The notes below the pieces were generated by a model. That model did not search any database. It was not told the DNA's origin and worked only from the letters and a program-made list of their open reading frames with translations. Source: Enterococcus cecorum (GTDB lineage: Bacteria; Bacillota; Bacilli; Lactobacillales; Enterococcaceae). From it: 64,000 nucleotides of DNA. A program made the translations under genes and the position numbers. This document shows, in pieces, positions 48,355 through 58,409 of this stretch. How positions within the stretch are numbered: the first letter of the stretch is position 1; each line of letters starts with the position of its first letter. The stretch covers positions 62,001-126,000 of the forward strand of contig NZ_JAKUDS010000001.1 of assembly GCF_023221775.1 (NCBI RefSeq), written 5' to 3'.

Positions 48355-49935
48355 ATGCATAATCCAAAACAAAAGGAACAAATGAATAGCCGCCGTACTT
48401 TTGCGATTATCTCTCACCCGGATGCTGGTAAGACAACTATTACTGAACAACTTTTACTTTTCGGTGGAGCGATTCGTCAAGCAGGAACGGTTAAAGGAAA
48501 AAAGACTGGGAACTTTGCGAAATCGGACTGGATGGAAATTGAAAAACAACGTGGAATTTCGGTAACTAGTTCAGTTATGCAATTTGATTATAATGGGAAA
48601 CGTGTCAATATTTTGGATACACCAGGGCACGAGGATTTCTCTGAAGATACTTATCGAACATTAATGGCTGTGGATAGTGCGGTCATGGTTATTGATAGTG
48701 CGAAGGGGATTGAAGCACAAACCAAAAAATTATTCCAAGTTGTTAAAAAACGAGGAATTCCAATTTTCACTTTTATCAATAAGCTAGATCGTGATGGCCG
48801 TGAACCATTAGATTTATTAGAAGAACTGGAAGAATTGCTAAATATCGAATCTTATCCAATGAATTGGCCAATCGGGATGGGAAAAGGATTGGAAGGGTTA
48901 TATGATCGTTTTAATCATCGAGTAGAATTATATCGTCCAGAAAGCTATGATAATGAACGTTTTGTCCCACTTGACGAAAATGGGGAAATTGATGTCAATC
49001 ATAAATTGACTCAAAACAGTATTTATCAACAAGTGCTAGAAGAAGTGGAGTTGTTAAAAGAAGCAGGGGATGCCTTTGATGAAGAAAAGATTGCTCGTGG
49101 GGATCAAACGCCGGTCTTTTTTGGCTCTGCTTTGACAAACTTTGGTGTACAAACATTTTTAGAAACTTTCTTACAGTTTGCACCAGCTCCACATGCACAT
49201 AAGACGGTTGATGGCGAATTATTAGATCCAATGACCGAAGAATTTTCAGGATTTGTCTTTAAGATTCAAGCCAATATGAATCCAGCCCATCGTGACCGAA
49301 TTGCTTTTGTGCGAATTTGTTCCGGAACTTTTGAACGAGGGATGGATGTAACTTTACAGCGTACTGGTAAAAAGATGAAATTAAGTAACGTTACCCAATT
49401 TATGGCAGATACTCGCGAAAACATTGAAGAAGCGGTGGCCGGTGATATTATTGGGGTTTATGATACTGGAAATTACCAAATTGGGGATACTTTAACTGAG
49501 GGTAAGTTAAAAGTGCAGTTTGAAGAGTTACCATCCTTTACGCCAGAAATCTTTATGCGTGTGACAGCTAAAAATGTCATGAAGCAAAAATCATTCCATA
49601 AGGGTATTTATCAGTTAGTTCAAGAAGGGGCCATTCAATTATATAAAACATATCTGACTGATGAATACATTATTGGAGCAGTGGGTCAATTACAATTTGA
49701 AGTATTCCAATATCGTATGAAAAATGAATATAATGCTGAAGTCGTCATGACGCCAATGGGGAATAAAATTGCGCGTTGGATTAAGCCGGAAGATTTAGAC
49801 GAAAAGATGAGTTCTAGTCGGAATATTTTGGCTAAGGACCGCTTTGATCAACCATTATTCTTATTTGAAAATGAATTTGCGATGCGTTGGTTTGCGGATA
49901 AATATCCAAATGTTGAACTTAAAAGTCTATTATAA
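48355..49935 (+). CDS. prfC: Peptide chain release factor 3
   Basis: GTPase (526 residues) that recycles RF1/RF2 from the ribosome after termination. G motifs: [12 protein letters not shown] (G1), [10 protein letters not shown] (G2), [16 protein letters not shown] (G3), [18 protein letters not shown] (G4, RF3-specific extension), GSALTNFG (G5). Domains II and III follow with [16 protein letters not shown] 48355 with AAAGGA upstream; an ATG 11 codons earlier lacks support. Single gene with its own terminator. Confidence 0.96.
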   Translation: MHNPKQKEQMNSRRTFAIISHPDAGKTTITEQLLLFGGAIRQAGTVKGKKTGNFAKSDWMEIEKQRGISVTSSVMQFDYNGKRVNILDTPGHEDFSEDTYRTLMAVDSAVMVIDSAKGIEAQTKKLFQVVKKRGIPIFTFINKLDRDGREPLDLLEELEELLNIESYPMNWPIGMGKGLEGLYDRFNHRVELYRPESYDNERFVPLDENGEIDVNHKLTQNSIYQQVLEEVELLKEAGDAFDEEKIARGDQTPVFFGSALTNFGVQTFLETFLQFAPAPHAHKTVDGELLDPMTEEFSGFVFKIQANMNPAHRDRIAFVRICSGTFERGMDVTLQRTGKKMKLSNVTQFMADTRENIEEAVAGDIIGVYDTGNYQIGDTLTEGKLKVQFEELPSFTPEIFMRVTAKNVMKQKSFHKGIYQLVQEGAIQLYKTYLTDEYIIGAVGQLQFEVFQYRMKNEYNAEVVMTPMGNKIARWIKPEDLDEKMSSSRNILAKDRFDQPLFLFENEFAMRWFADKYPNVELKSLL

Positions 49936-49938
49936 AAT

Positions 49939-49975
49939 AAAAAGAGTCGCCCGGGATTTAGGCGGCTCTCTTTTT
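49939..49975. terminator. Terminator after prfC
   Basis: AAAAGAG.CGCC pairs with GGCG.CTCT followed by TTTTT, between convergent genes; stem slightly imperfect. Confidence 0.75.
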
Positions 49976-49991
49976 GGTAAATGAGTCAAAT

Positions 49992-50294
49992 TTAAGATGC
50001 TTTTTTAGGAATAGAAATTTCAATCAATCCTTCTGAATCCAAAACTTTAATTTCGTTTTCATTAAAACTATTTTCAGGTAATTTTTGGATAAAATAATTG
50101 CGGATTTCTTCAATTTCGCTATGTCGAATTTTACGTTTATTGTTATATAGTAAAATTTCAACATGAGTAGGTGCTAAGGTGTAAATTACCAGAGTATCAC
50201 CGGCTGTGTAAACTTTCACTAATTCGGCATCGGTACTCTCTAATTGACTCATTACCAATCGAGAATGACTATTTGTGACATTGATAAGTTTCAT
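49992..50294 (-). CDS. DUF1827 family protein
   Basis: 100-residue protein, start ATG 50294 with AGAGGTGAG upstream (an in-frame ATG 12 codons earlier has no ribosome site). MKLINVTNSHSRLV..QLESTDAELVKVYTAGDTLVIYT and KRKIRHSEIEEIRNYF fit the DUF1827 family of lactic acid bacteria, normally found near clpE as here. Small, mixed charge, no membrane helix. Function unknown. Confidence 0.75.
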   Translation of the reverse strand: MKLINVTNSHSRLVMSQLESTDAELVKVYTAGDTLVIYTLAPTHVEILLYNNKRKIRHSEIEEIRNYFIQKLPENSFNENEIKVLDSEGLIEISIPKKAS

Positions 50295-50471
50295 GGTACT
50301 CACCTCTGATCTACTTTTCCCTAAACCCATTATATATGAATTTTGTATAAAATAAAACTATTAAAAACATAAATTCTAAAATAATTTACAAATGTGAAAA
50401 AACTTTGAAATCATTCATGAAACATTTATAGCGTATGATTATAACAAATGTTTTCAAAATAATAAAATAAT

Positions 50472-50513
50472 AAATGCAGCTATCAGATAGAATAACTAAA
50501 GATAGCTGCATTT
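50472..50513. terminator. Terminator of clpE
   Basis: AAATGCAGCTATC (50472-50484) and GATAGCTGCATTT (50501-50513), perfect 13-bp stem, just beyond the clpE stop on the minus strand, with A/T-rich flanks (T run in the minus-strand direction). Confidence 0.85.
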
Positions 50514-50516
50514 TTA

Positions 50517-52706
50517 TTATTCAACTGTTTTCACAACGATTTGGCCATCCTCATCTAAGACAGCTTGCATGTGTTTTTTATTTGGCGCATCAAGATAGCA
50601 CTCTGCCACTTGGTCTTCAATCTTATCTTGGATGACTCGACGTAATGGACGAGCTCCCATCGCTGGGTTATAGCCAAGTTCTACCAATTTTTCTTTCACG
50701 GCATCGTCTACATCAACATGAATTTCTTGACGGGCTAATTGTTCATTGACTTCTGATAGCATTAAATCAAGAATCAATAATAGATTTTCTTTTGATAAAG
50801 CTTTGAATTCAACAATGCCATCAAAACGGTTAAGAAATTCAGGCGTAAAGAATTGGTTCAATTGGCCAAGGACTGATTTTGTACGGCCTTCGATAGCTGC
50901 ACCAAACCCAACACTTGCTTCAATCTTACCGGCACCCGCATTACTTGTCATAATGATAATGGTATCTTTAAAGCTAACTGTACGACCCTTCGCATCAGTC
51001 AGGCGACCATCATCTAGAATTTGTAGGAACATGTGTAAGACATCTGGGTGAGCTTTTTCGATTTCATCTAATAAAATTAAGCTATATGGATTTCGACGTA
51101 CTTTTTCTGTTAACTGACCAGCTTCTTCATAGCCAACATATCCTGGTGGGGAACCGATTAGTTTTGAAACACTGTGTTTTTCCATATATTCAGACATATC
51201 GAAGCGAATCATTGCATCGCTTGAACCAAATAATTCATAAGCTAATTGTTTGGCTAATTCAGTTTTACCTACACCTGTTGGACCGACAAATAGGAAAGAG
51301 CCAATTGGACGGTTGACTTTACCTAAGCCGATACGATTACGACGAATAGCTTTACTTACTTTTTCAACGGCCTCTTGTTGACCAATGACTCGTTTATTTA
51401 AGTCATCGGCTAGATTTTTCAATTGGGTTTGTTCTTTTTCTTTCAAATCGCCAACTGGAATACCCGTTTTTTCTTCCACGATTTTTTCCATGTCTTTTTC
51501 AGTAACAAAAGGCATTTCTTCATCTTCCACTTGTGTTTTCATTAATTTTTCAAGTTTTGTGATTTGATCGCGGTAATAAGCTGCTTTTTCAAAGTCCTCT
51601 TCTTGAGAGGCTTCTCGTTTTTGTTGTTGGGCATAGTCTAATTTCTTTTCAATCGACTTTGGATCGACAAAAGCAATCGTTAAATTCTTTTTAGAACCGG
51701 CTTCATCGAGTAAATCAATCGCTTTATCTGGTAGGAAGCGGTCTTGAATATATCGGTTAGAAAGAATAGCCGCTTGTTCTATAGCTTCATCCGTATATTT
51801 GACATGATGATAATCTTCATAGCGTTTTTGAATTCCTTTTAAGATGGTGATAGTTTCTTCAACGCTTGGTTCATCGACTTGGACAGGCTGCATCCGACGC
51901 TCAAGTGCGGGGTCTTTTTCAATCATGCGGTACTCATTTAATGTCGTAGCTCCGATTAATTGTAGTTCACCACGGGCAAGAGAAGGTTTCAAAATGTTAC
52001 CTGCGTCTAAAGCACCTTCACCAGCCGAACCAGCGCCGACGATTTCGTGCACTTCATCAATGAAAAGAATTATATTGTCAGCATTGGTTACTTCTTGGAT
52101 TAATTGTTGCATCCGTTCTTCAAATTGACCGCGAATTCCAGTCCCTTGAACTAAAGAGGCAACATCCAAGCGAATAACTTCTTTTCCTTGTAATTTTTGC
52201 GGTACTTCTTCAGCGACAATCTTTAGCGCTAATCCCTCCACAACCGCGGTTTTACCAACACCTGGCTCACCAATAAGTACTGGATTATTTTTATTTCGAC
52301 GATTTAAAATTTCAATGACACGATTAATTTCTTGATCACGACCAATGACAGGATCAATTTTTCCATCACGTGCTTGTTGGGTAATATTTACACCAAATTG
52401 ATCAAGCAAGCCATTTCCTCCATTTTGTCCTTGACGTGGAGGTTGACCACCCATAAAACCATTTTGCGTAGGTGGGACTTGTTGATTTTGAGGATTTTGT
52501 TGCATTTGTCTTGAAAATTGACTCAACAAATCATCAAAATTACTGAAGCCAAATGGATCTTGATACATGTTTTGATTCATACTGCCTTGATTGGCTTTAA
52601 GCTTTTGGTAGCAATTTTGACATAAATCAAATTGTCTTTTTTGACCATTAACACTAGTATATAGGTGGATGGTTGCTTCGTTTTTACCACAATTTTGGCA
52701 ATTCAT
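50517..52706 (-). CDS. clpE: ATP-dependent Clp protease ATPase ClpE
   Basis: Class III heat-shock AAA+ unfoldase (729 residues) working with ClpP. N-terminal zinc finger with two CxxC pairs ([10 protein letters not shown] and LCQNCYQK), a Gln/Asn-rich linker, AAA1 with Walker [14 protein letters not shown] and Walker [16 protein letters not shown], a UVR coiled-coil ([22 protein letters not shown]), AAA2 with [12 protein letters not shown] and [13 protein letters not shown], and sensor 2 in [13 protein letters not shown] 52706 gives AAAGG a 9-base spacing; two ATG codons just upstream are too close to it. A CtsR box lies in the promoter. Confidence 0.96.
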   Translation of the reverse strand: MNCQNCGKNEATIHLYTSVNGQKRQFDLCQNCYQKLKANQGSMNQNMYQDPFGFSNFDDLLSQFSRQMQQNPQNQQVPPTQNGFMGGQPPRQGQNGGNGLLDQFGVNITQQARDGKIDPVIGRDQEINRVIEILNRRNKNNPVLIGEPGVGKTAVVEGLALKIVAEEVPQKLQGKEVIRLDVASLVQGTGIRGQFEERMQQLIQEVTNADNIILFIDEVHEIVGAGSAGEGALDAGNILKPSLARGELQLIGATTLNEYRMIEKDPALERRMQPVQVDEPSVEETITILKGIQKRYEDYHHVKYTDEAIEQAAILSNRYIQDRFLPDKAIDLLDEAGSKKNLTIAFVDPKSIEKKLDYAQQQKREASQEEDFEKAAYYRDQITKLEKLMKTQVEDEEMPFVTEKDMEKIVEEKTGIPVGDLKEKEQTQLKNLADDLNKRVIGQQEAVEKVSKAIRRNRIGLGKVNRPIGSFLFVGPTGVGKTELAKQLAYELFGSSDAMIRFDMSEYMEKHSVSKLIGSPPGYVGYEEAGQLTEKVRRNPYSLILLDEIEKAHPDVLHMFLQILDDGRLTDAKGRTVSFKDTIIIMTSNAGAGKIEASVGFGAAIEGRTKSVLGQLNQFFTPEFLNRFDGIVEFKALSKENLLLILDLMLSEVNEQLARQEIHVDVDDAVKEKLVELGYNPAMGARPLRRVIQDKIEDQVAECYLDAPNKKHMQAVLDEDGQIVVKTVE

Positions 52707-52748
52707 GGACATCATCCTTTACTAAAATATGTATTCAGTCATTTATTG

Positions 52749-52803
52749 TTTGACCAATATTGACCTTGTGACTTTATTATACGTTTTTTTCTTAATTAAG
52801 CAA
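52749..52803 (-). promoter_or_regulatory. clpE promoter with CtsR operator
   Basis: On the minus strand GGTCAAT-ATT-GGTCAAA (52765-52749) is the CtsR heptad direct repeat with 3-base spacing, one mismatch from consensus. It lies about ten bases downstream of TATAAT (52781-52776), which has TTGCTT (52803-52798) 16 bases upstream as -35. Repression of clpE by CtsR is therefore expected. Confidence 0.8.
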
Positions 52804-52933
52804 GAAACATGCTCTAACAGAGAGATTTTTCGTTCTTTTCAATTTTTTTAAAGTCGCTATAATAAAAGTGGTGATGAATATATCATAAATAAGATAAATA
52901 TAACAACGAGATGTAAGAGGGTGTGAAATTTTC

Positions 52934-53119
52934 ATGAAAACAACTGAAGAGTATGCCGTATTATTGAAGCAACTACTGGATGGTACAATTCAAGAATTAG
53001 TTGTAGAGCAAGCTGAGTATTTCAACTTTAGAGAGGCTTGGTTAAAATTGCCGAACCGTAATGATGTTGTCGGTGAAGCAGGGTTAAAAGGACGTATCAT
53101 ATACAGAATAAAAAAATAA
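52934..53119 (+). CDS. Conserved small protein between clpE and ptsH
   Basis: 61-residue soluble protein (MKTTEEYAVLLKQLLDG, then ELVVEQAEYFNFREAWLKLP and a basic end GRIIYRIKK). No membrane helix, cysteine pair or known motif. A small gene sits at this place in other enterococci as I recall, which supports it being real; GAGGGTGTG precedes the ATG, and TATAAT (52858-52863) may be its -10. Function unknown. Confidence 0.6.
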   Translation: MKTTEEYAVLLKQLLDGTIQELVVEQAEYFNFREAWLKLPNRNDVVGEAGLKGRIIYRIKK

Positions 53120-53159
53120 ATGAATCATCACACATTCTGAATAAATTGTTCAAAAACGG

Positions 53160-53188
53160 TTGTCTAAATGCAAAAAAAATGGTAATCT
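53160..53188 (+). promoter_or_regulatory. Promoter of ptsHI
   Basis: TTGTCT (53160-53165), 17-base spacer, TAATCT (53183-53188), leaving a leader of about 90 bases before ptsH. Confidence 0.55.
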
Positions 53189-53285
53189 AATCAAGGAAAG
53201 GGTGTTACGTAAAGCAATATTTATTTGCTGATAAAAAAGAAAACCCTAACAACAATATTTCTTTCAATAAAGGAGATCGATTCAT

Positions 53286-53552
53286 ATGGAAAAAAAATCA
53301 TTTAACGTAGTTGCTGACACAGGAATTCATGCTCGTCCTGCAACATTATTAGTACAAACTGCAAGCAAATTTGCTTCAGATATCAACTTAGAATACAAAG
53401 GTAAATCTGTAAACCTTAAATCAATCATGGGCGTTATGTCTTTAGGTGTTGGCCAAGGTGCAGACGTTACTATTTCAGCTGAAGGTGCAGACGAAAAAGA
53501 AGCAATCGCAGCTATTACAGAAACAATGGTTAAAGAAGGTTTGTCTAACTAA
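53286..53552 (+). CDS. ptsH: Phosphocarrier protein HPr
   Basis: 88 residues, the small phosphocarrier of the sugar PTS. His15 in [10 protein letters not shown] takes phosphate from enzyme I, and Ser46 in [12 protein letters not shown] is the HPr kinase site that makes HPr the CcpA corepressor; both are intact. A strong AAAGGAG precedes the ATG. Its stop overlaps the start of ptsI by one base (TAATG). Confidence 0.98.
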   Translation: MEKKSFNVVADTGIHARPATLLVQTASKFASDINLEYKGKSVNLKSIMGVMSLGVGQGADVTISAEGADEKEAIAAITETMVKEGLSN

Positions 53553-55279
53553 TGGTTGAAATGCTAAAAGGAATCGCCGCAAGTGATGGTGTTGCTGTAG
53601 CTAAGGCTTATTTATTAGTTGAGCCAGATTTATCATTTACCAAAGTTAATGTTGAAGATATTGATGCAGAATTTGCTCGCTTGGACGATGCTTTAGCACA
53701 ATCAAAAGCTGAGTTAGAACAAATTCGTGCAAAAGCAGCAAGTACTTTAGGTGAAGAAGAAGCTGCTGTATTTGACGCACACTTGATGGTTTTATCAGAC
53801 CCAGAGATGATTGGTCAAATTAAAGACGCAATCAAATCAAATAAAGTGAATGCAGAAGCTGCCTTAAAAGAAGTAACGGATATGTTTATTTCTATTTTTG
53901 AAGGTATGGAAGATAATAAATACATGCAAGAACGTGCCGCTGACATTAAGGACGTAACTAAACGTGTATTAGCGCACTTATTAAATGTGGTGCTTCCAAG
54001 CCCTGCAATGATTAACGAAGAAGTAGTCGTTGTTGCACATGACTTGACTCCAAGTGATACTGCACAATTAGACCGTCAATTCGTTAAAGCGTTCATCACT
54101 GATATTGGTGGACGTACATCTCACTCTGCAATTATGGCCCGTTCTTTAGAAATTCCTGCAATTGTAGGTACAAATTCAGTGACTTCAAAAGTAAACGCTG
54201 GTGATTTAATCGCTGTAAACGGTATTACTGGTGAAGCGATTGTACATCCAACTGAAGAACAACAAGCTGCCTTCATCAAAGCTGGTGAAGACTATGCCGC
54301 TCAAAAAGCAGAATGGGAAAAACTAAAAAATGAAAAAACAGTTACTGCAGATTGTCAACATTTTGAATTAGCTGCTAATATTGGTACACCAAAAGATTTA
54401 GCAGGTGTTCACAATAATGGTGCTGAAGCGGTTGGTTTATACCGTACTGAATTCTTGTACATGGATTCACCTGACTTCCCATCAGAAGAAGATCAATTCG
54501 AAGCCTATAAAGCTGTATTAGAAGGTATGGATGGTAAACCTGTTGTTGTTCGTACAATGGATATCGGTGGGGACAAAGAGTTACCATATCTTGATTTACC
54601 ACATGAAATGAATCCATTCTTGGGTTACCGTGCATTACGTATTAGCTTATCTGAACTTGGTGATGCAATGTTTAGAACACAATTACGTGCTTTATTACGT
54701 GCGAGTGTGTATGGTACTTTACGTATCATGTTCCCAATGGTTGCAACTCTTAAAGAATTCAGAGCCGCTAAGAAGATGTTTGAAGAAGAAAAAGCAAAAT
54801 TAGTTGCTGAAGGTGTAGCAGTTTCTGATGCTATCCAAGTAGGTATCATGATTGAAATTCCTGCTGCCGCTGTTTTAGCTGATAAATTTGCTAAAGAAGT
54901 TGATTTCTTCAGTATCGGTACCAACGATTTAATTCAATACTCAATGGCTGCTGACCGTATGAGTGAACGTGTATCTTATCTATATCAACCATATAACCCA
55001 TCTATCTTACGTTTAATTAAGAACGTAATTGATGCAGCACATGCAGAAGGTAAATGGGCTGGTATGTGTGGAGAAATGGCTGGTGACCAAACTGCTGTGC
55101 CATTACTTGTTGGTATGGGCTTAGATGAGTTCTCAATGAGTGCGACTTCAGTTCTTAAGACTCGTAGCTTAATGAAACGCTTAGATACTGCTAAGATGAA
55201 AGAATTAGCAGATCGTGCGTTAAACGACTGCGATACTATGGAAGATGTTGTTGAATTAATCAACGAATACGTAAAATAA
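53552..55279 (+). CDS. ptsI: PTS enzyme I
   Basis: Phosphoenolpyruvate-protein phosphotransferase (575 residues), transferring phosphate from PEP to HPr. The phosphorylated His191 is in [13 protein letters not shown]; the PEP-binding barrel has [44 protein letters not shown] and the active-site Cys in [10 protein letters not shown]. The first ATG (53552) overlaps the ptsH stop and gives the [20 protein letters not shown] start seen in enterococci. Followed by a strong terminator. Confidence 0.98.
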   Translation: MVEMLKGIAASDGVAVAKAYLLVEPDLSFTKVNVEDIDAEFARLDDALAQSKAELEQIRAKAASTLGEEEAAVFDAHLMVLSDPEMIGQIKDAIKSNKVNAEAALKEVTDMFISIFEGMEDNKYMQERAADIKDVTKRVLAHLLNVVLPSPAMINEEVVVVAHDLTPSDTAQLDRQFVKAFITDIGGRTSHSAIMARSLEIPAIVGTNSVTSKVNAGDLIAVNGITGEAIVHPTEEQQAAFIKAGEDYAAQKAEWEKLKNEKTVTADCQHFELAANIGTPKDLAGVHNNGAEAVGLYRTEFLYMDSPDFPSEEDQFEAYKAVLEGMDGKPVVVRTMDIGGDKELPYLDLPHEMNPFLGYRALRISLSELGDAMFRTQLRALLRASVYGTLRIMFPMVATLKEFRAAKKMFEEEKAKLVAEGVAVSDAIQVGIMIEIPAAAVLADKFAKEVDFFSIGTNDLIQYSMAADRMSERVSYLYQPYNPSILRLIKNVIDAAHAEGKWAGMCGEMAGDQTAVPLLVGMGLDEFSMSATSVLKTRSLMKRLDTAKMKELADRALNDCDTMEDVVELINEYVK

Positions 55280-55291
55280 TAACCGTATATT

Positions 55292-55323
55292 AAAAGACTA
55301 GGTTTTTGGCCTAGTCTTTTTTT
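55292..55323. terminator. Bidirectional terminator after ptsI
   Basis: AAAAGACTAGG (55292-55302) and CCTAGTCTTTT (55310-55320), perfect 11-bp stem with a T run; its right arm overlaps the last codons and stop of the convergent TMEM175-like gene. Confidence 0.9.
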
Positions 55324-55955
55324 GTAGTGTTTGAATTTTGAGGTAGATTAGCTTTTACCTGTTTGATAAGTTCTTCAAAACGAATGCCTTTACGGTAATT
55401 TGCGATAAACTCAAATATAGGTGTTAGAAAGTAAATAAAGATGCCATATTTAGGAATTACTAAGGCGATACCAAGCAAAATAATATCGAATAAAAAGACG
55501 AATACCGTTCTTTTCGCTAACCATCGATGGATAAATGTTGCTTTTTGCCATTGCCGCGTGCTTAATTCATTTTTGACAATTATTAAAGCAAGTAGATGAT
55601 AAAGTAGGGCAGCGATTAAGTTGATGCTGCCAAAAAATAAAATGCTAATGGTTGGATTTGGATAATTCACTAACATTTTTACCGCAATCGGAAACAAGGA
55701 TAAACTTAAGTGAAATAAGACATCTACCACAAAAGCTTGATGTGTCGTTTGTTTTGCTAAATTCATCAAATTGGTTCGCTGATACCAAAAGTCAATAAGG
55801 ATAATAAAACTAATAATAAATAAACCAATTTCTTCAAATAAGCCAATCAATTCAGTCGTATTATGCGGAACAGTAATTTCTAGTACTAAAATCGTCATAA
55901 TGATGGCAATTATCGCATCGCTTAATGTATCAAAACGTTCTTTTAATTTGGTCAT
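55311..55955 (-). CDS. TMEM175 family potassium channel-like protein (DUF1211)
   Basis: 214 residues with about six membrane helices. The first helix carries the family signature RFDTLSDAIIAIIMTILVLEI (FSDxxxAI type; here the Phe is Leu), which lines the pore in bacterial TMEM175 channels. The second helix has LFIISFIILIDFWYQRTNLM. Such channels pass K+ weakly selectively as tetramers. It overlaps the upstream dipeptidase gene by four bases, so both are translated from one minus-strand transcript. Confidence 0.8.
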   Translation of the reverse strand: MTKLKERFDTLSDAIIAIIMTILVLEITVPHNTTELIGLFEEIGLFIISFIILIDFWYQRTNLMNLAKQTTHQAFVVDVLFHLSLSLFPIAVKMLVNYPNPTISILFFGSINLIAALLYHLLALIIVKNELSTRQWQKATFIHRWLAKRTVFVFLFDIILLGIALVIPKYGIFIYFLTPIFEFIANYRKGIRFEELIKQVKANLPQNSNTTKKD

Positions 55956-56932
55956 TGCACTTCTCCTTTAGGTAAATAATGTAGTAAAAAATTTTCAGCA
56001 TTTAGATAGCTGATTTTATCAATTTGTCTACTTGTAAATCCTTTTTGCTTAAGTGCCTGGATAATTTTTGGGAAGCTATTGACATCGCTTAAGTCTGGAT
56101 GGACAGGGATGCCGTCAAAATCTGAGCCAAAGCATAGATGATCTTCGCCGACTAATTGATACATATACCATAAATGTTCGCTTATCGCTGCTGGCAGATC
56201 TGTTTGTTGATTTAGTTTTAGAAATTGATCAAAGAAATTAATCCCAATCAGTCCATTTTTATCAGCAATCTTTTGAATCAATTCATCGCTTAAATTTCTA
56301 GGATGAGGTGTTAATTTTCGGGCATTTGAGTGGCTAGCAATAATTCCTTGAGCGGAGGAAGTCAATACATCTTTAGCGACTTGATCACTAGCATGAGATA
56401 AATCGATAATCATCTGTAGGTCATTCATTCTTTCAATACATTCAAAGCCAAATTTAGTCAAGCCTGTCTGGTTATCTGCTAAAATTTGCTTTTCTTTATC
56501 CCAATACAGGATATTCGGTGTGCCAATTTTGTTTGAATAATTCCAAGTCAAAGTAATTAAGCGTATACCTAGTTGATAAAACTCCTCCAAATTTTCGATT
56601 TTTCCTTCTAATATACCGCCTTCTTCAAGGGTTAATAAAGCACTAATTCGCTTATTTGCTTTATTTTCATTATAGTCAGCCTGAGATTTGATAAGACCAA
56701 TAGTAGCTGCATTTTTTTCCAGTTCCTTGATGAAACGCTGGTACATTTGTAAGGCAGTTTCTTTGCGGTTGGGATATTGCATTTTATCTAGAAAAATTGC
56801 AAAAGTTTGCAACAAAAAATCATTTTGTTGGAGTCGTTTTAGGTCAATTTGAAAATCATTTTCTAAAAGATTGCTATTATTATCTTCATAAAGTTTCATG
56901 ATTGTATCACAGTGTAAGTCAATCATCGGCAT
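55952..56932 (-). CDS. Membrane dipeptidase, M19 family
   Basis: 326-residue zinc peptidase related to renal dipeptidase, likely cleaving dipeptides (often with D-residues at the C-terminus). Metal ligands: MIDLHCDTIMKLYED at the N-terminus (HxD), ALLTLEEGG (bridging Glu), IDLSHASDQVAKDVL (His), ASHSNARKLTPHPRNLSDE (His), and FGSDFDGIP (Asp). No signal peptide, so cytoplasmic in spite of the family name. AAAGGA lies 9 bases before ATG 56932. It shares a transcript with the TMEM175-like gene. Confidence 0.9.
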   Translation of the reverse strand: MPMIDLHCDTIMKLYEDNNSNLLENDFQIDLKRLQQNDFLLQTFAIFLDKMQYPNRKETALQMYQRFIKELEKNAATIGLIKSQADYNENKANKRISALLTLEEGGILEGKIENLEEFYQLGIRLITLTWNYSNKIGTPNILYWDKEKQILADNQTGLTKFGFECIERMNDLQMIIDLSHASDQVAKDVLTSSAQGIIASHSNARKLTPHPRNLSDELIQKIADKNGLIGINFFDQFLKLNQQTDLPAAISEHLWYMYQLVGEDHLCFGSDFDGIPVHPDLSDVNSFPKIIQALKQKGFTSRQIDKISYLNAENFLLHYLPKGEVQ

Positions 56933-57034
56933 ATACATCATTCCTTTTAAATTTTGATTCTAGTATAGCACTTGAAAAATATTTTGAAAAATGGAAATTA
57001 AGACTAAAGGACGACAAAAAATTTCAGAAAAATA

Positions 57035-57043
57035 TGGTATAAT
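57035..57043 (+). promoter_or_regulatory. Extended -10 promoter of the glucosyltransferase
   Basis: TGGTATAAT (TG-N-TATAAT), 34 bases before the start; -35 not clear. Confidence 0.55.
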
Positions 57044-57076
57044 CGTTTTGAAAGAATTTGAAAAGAGGTGGAATGG

Positions 57077-58315
57077 TTGAAAATTGGGTTATTTACTGAT
57101 TCGTATTTTCCACAAGTGAGTGGTGTGGCGACTTCCATTAAGACATTAAAAGACCAATTAGAACGTTTAGGAAATGAAGTCTATATCTTTACAACAACCG
57201 ATCCGAATGTCACGGTTGATGATCCGCAAATTATCCGCATGCCAAGTGTCCCTTTTATTTCTTTTACTGATCGCCGTATTGTTGTTAGGGGGATGATTGA
57301 CGCTTATCAAATTGCCAAAGAAAAAGGCTTAGATTTGATTCATACCCAAACAGAATTTGGTGTTGGTTTGCTTGGACAATTAGTTGCTAGAAAATTAAAA
57401 ATTCCAGTTATCCATACGTATCACACAATGTATGAGGATTATTTGCATTATATTGCTAAAGGTAAAGTTATTCGCAAAAGTCATGTGCGTTATTTGACCC
57501 GATTATATGCAAATCATACAGATGCTGTCGTGTGCCCGAGTGAAAGAGTAAGTCAGACTTTGATAGATTACGGTGTGACGCGACCATTAAAAGTGATTCC
57601 AACGGGCATTGAATTAGAGAGATTTGTGCGTTCTGATATTACGCCAGAGATGACTGCACAATTAAGAAAAGACTTAGGTATTCAAGAAGATCAAATCATG
57701 TTATTATCTTTAAGTCGTATTTCATATGAAAAAAATATTCAAGCTATTATTCAGGGAATGCCGCAAGTCTTATTAATGATGCCAAATGTTAGGCTTGTTG
57801 TAGTTGGCAAGGGACCATATCTTGAAAATCTGCAAAAACAAGTCCATGATTTAGGCTTACAGGATTATGTGCAATTTACTGGTGAAGTTGAAAATGATAA
57901 AGTAGCCTATTATTATCGTGCGGCCGATTATTTTGTGAGTGCTTCAACCTCTGAGTCACAAGGTTTGACCTATACGGAATCAATGGCGGCTGGTACGCAA
58001 ATTGTGGTAGAAGGAAATGCTTATTTAAATACCTTGATTGATCATCCAAGTTTAGGGGTTACTTTTAAAGAGGATGCTGATTTTGCGGAATGTTTAGTAG
58101 AATATGTTCACTCAGGTATCCAGCCAGATAAGCAAATTTTGAAAGAAAAATTATATAGTATTTCAGCTGATTGTTTTGGTGATACGATGTATGCTTTTTA
58201 TCAGCAAGTCTTAGCAGAATATGCGCAAAAAGAATTCAAGACCAAATCTTCATCTATTGCCAAAATTAAAGTAAAATTATCAGCAATCAAGCCTTCAATT
58301 ACAAGAGAAAAATAG
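57077..58315 (+). CDS. GT4 glycosyltransferase, BgsB/1,2-diacylglycerol 3-glucosyltransferase type
   Basis: 412-residue GT-B glycosyltransferase: N-terminal KIGLFTDSYFPQVSGVATSIKT (family 4 start), LIHTQTEFGVGLLG, IHTYHTMYEDY; C-terminal nucleotide-sugar domain with LSLSRISYEKNIQAII, VVGKGPYLENL and the E-x7-E-like block ASTSESQGLTYTESMAAG. This fits the family that adds glucose from UDP-glucose to diacylglycerol, giving the glycolipid anchor of lipoteichoic acid. The place upstream of fabT agrees with enterococcal bgsB. The start is TTG at 57077 with GAGG 8 bases before. The second, BgsA-type transferase usually beside it is not seen here. Confidence 0.85.
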   Translation: MKIGLFTDSYFPQVSGVATSIKTLKDQLERLGNEVYIFTTTDPNVTVDDPQIIRMPSVPFISFTDRRIVVRGMIDAYQIAKEKGLDLIHTQTEFGVGLLGQLVARKLKIPVIHTYHTMYEDYLHYIAKGKVIRKSHVRYLTRLYANHTDAVVCPSERVSQTLIDYGVTRPLKVIPTGIELERFVRSDITPEMTAQLRKDLGIQEDQIMLLSLSRISYEKNIQAIIQGMPQVLLMMPNVRLVVVGKGPYLENLQKQVHDLGLQDYVQFTGEVENDKVAYYYRAADYFVSASTSESQGLTYTESMAAGTQIVVEGNAYLNTLIDHPSLGVTFKEDADFAECLVEYVHSGIQPDKQILKEKLYSISADCFGDTMYAFYQQVLAEYAQKEFKTKSSSIAKIKVKLSAIKPSITREK

Positions 58316-58365
58316 GAAAGTATCTGAGATGAAGTTTTTGTCTTTGTCTTAGATACTTTCTTTTT
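58316..58365 (+). terminator. Terminator after glucosyltransferase
   Basis: GAAAGTATCT (58316-58325) and AGATACTTTC (58351-58360) with TTTTT; the loop is long but has further pairing potential. Confidence 0.75.
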
Positions 58366-58409
58366 GTATAATGAAATTGTGAAAAATAAACTGTAAAGAA
58401 GGAATGGAC

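Noticed and set aside
53140-53175. cre site at the ptsH promoter
   Set aside because: AAAAACGGTTG resembles the ccpA site, but the outer positions match the consensus poorly (about 9 of 14).
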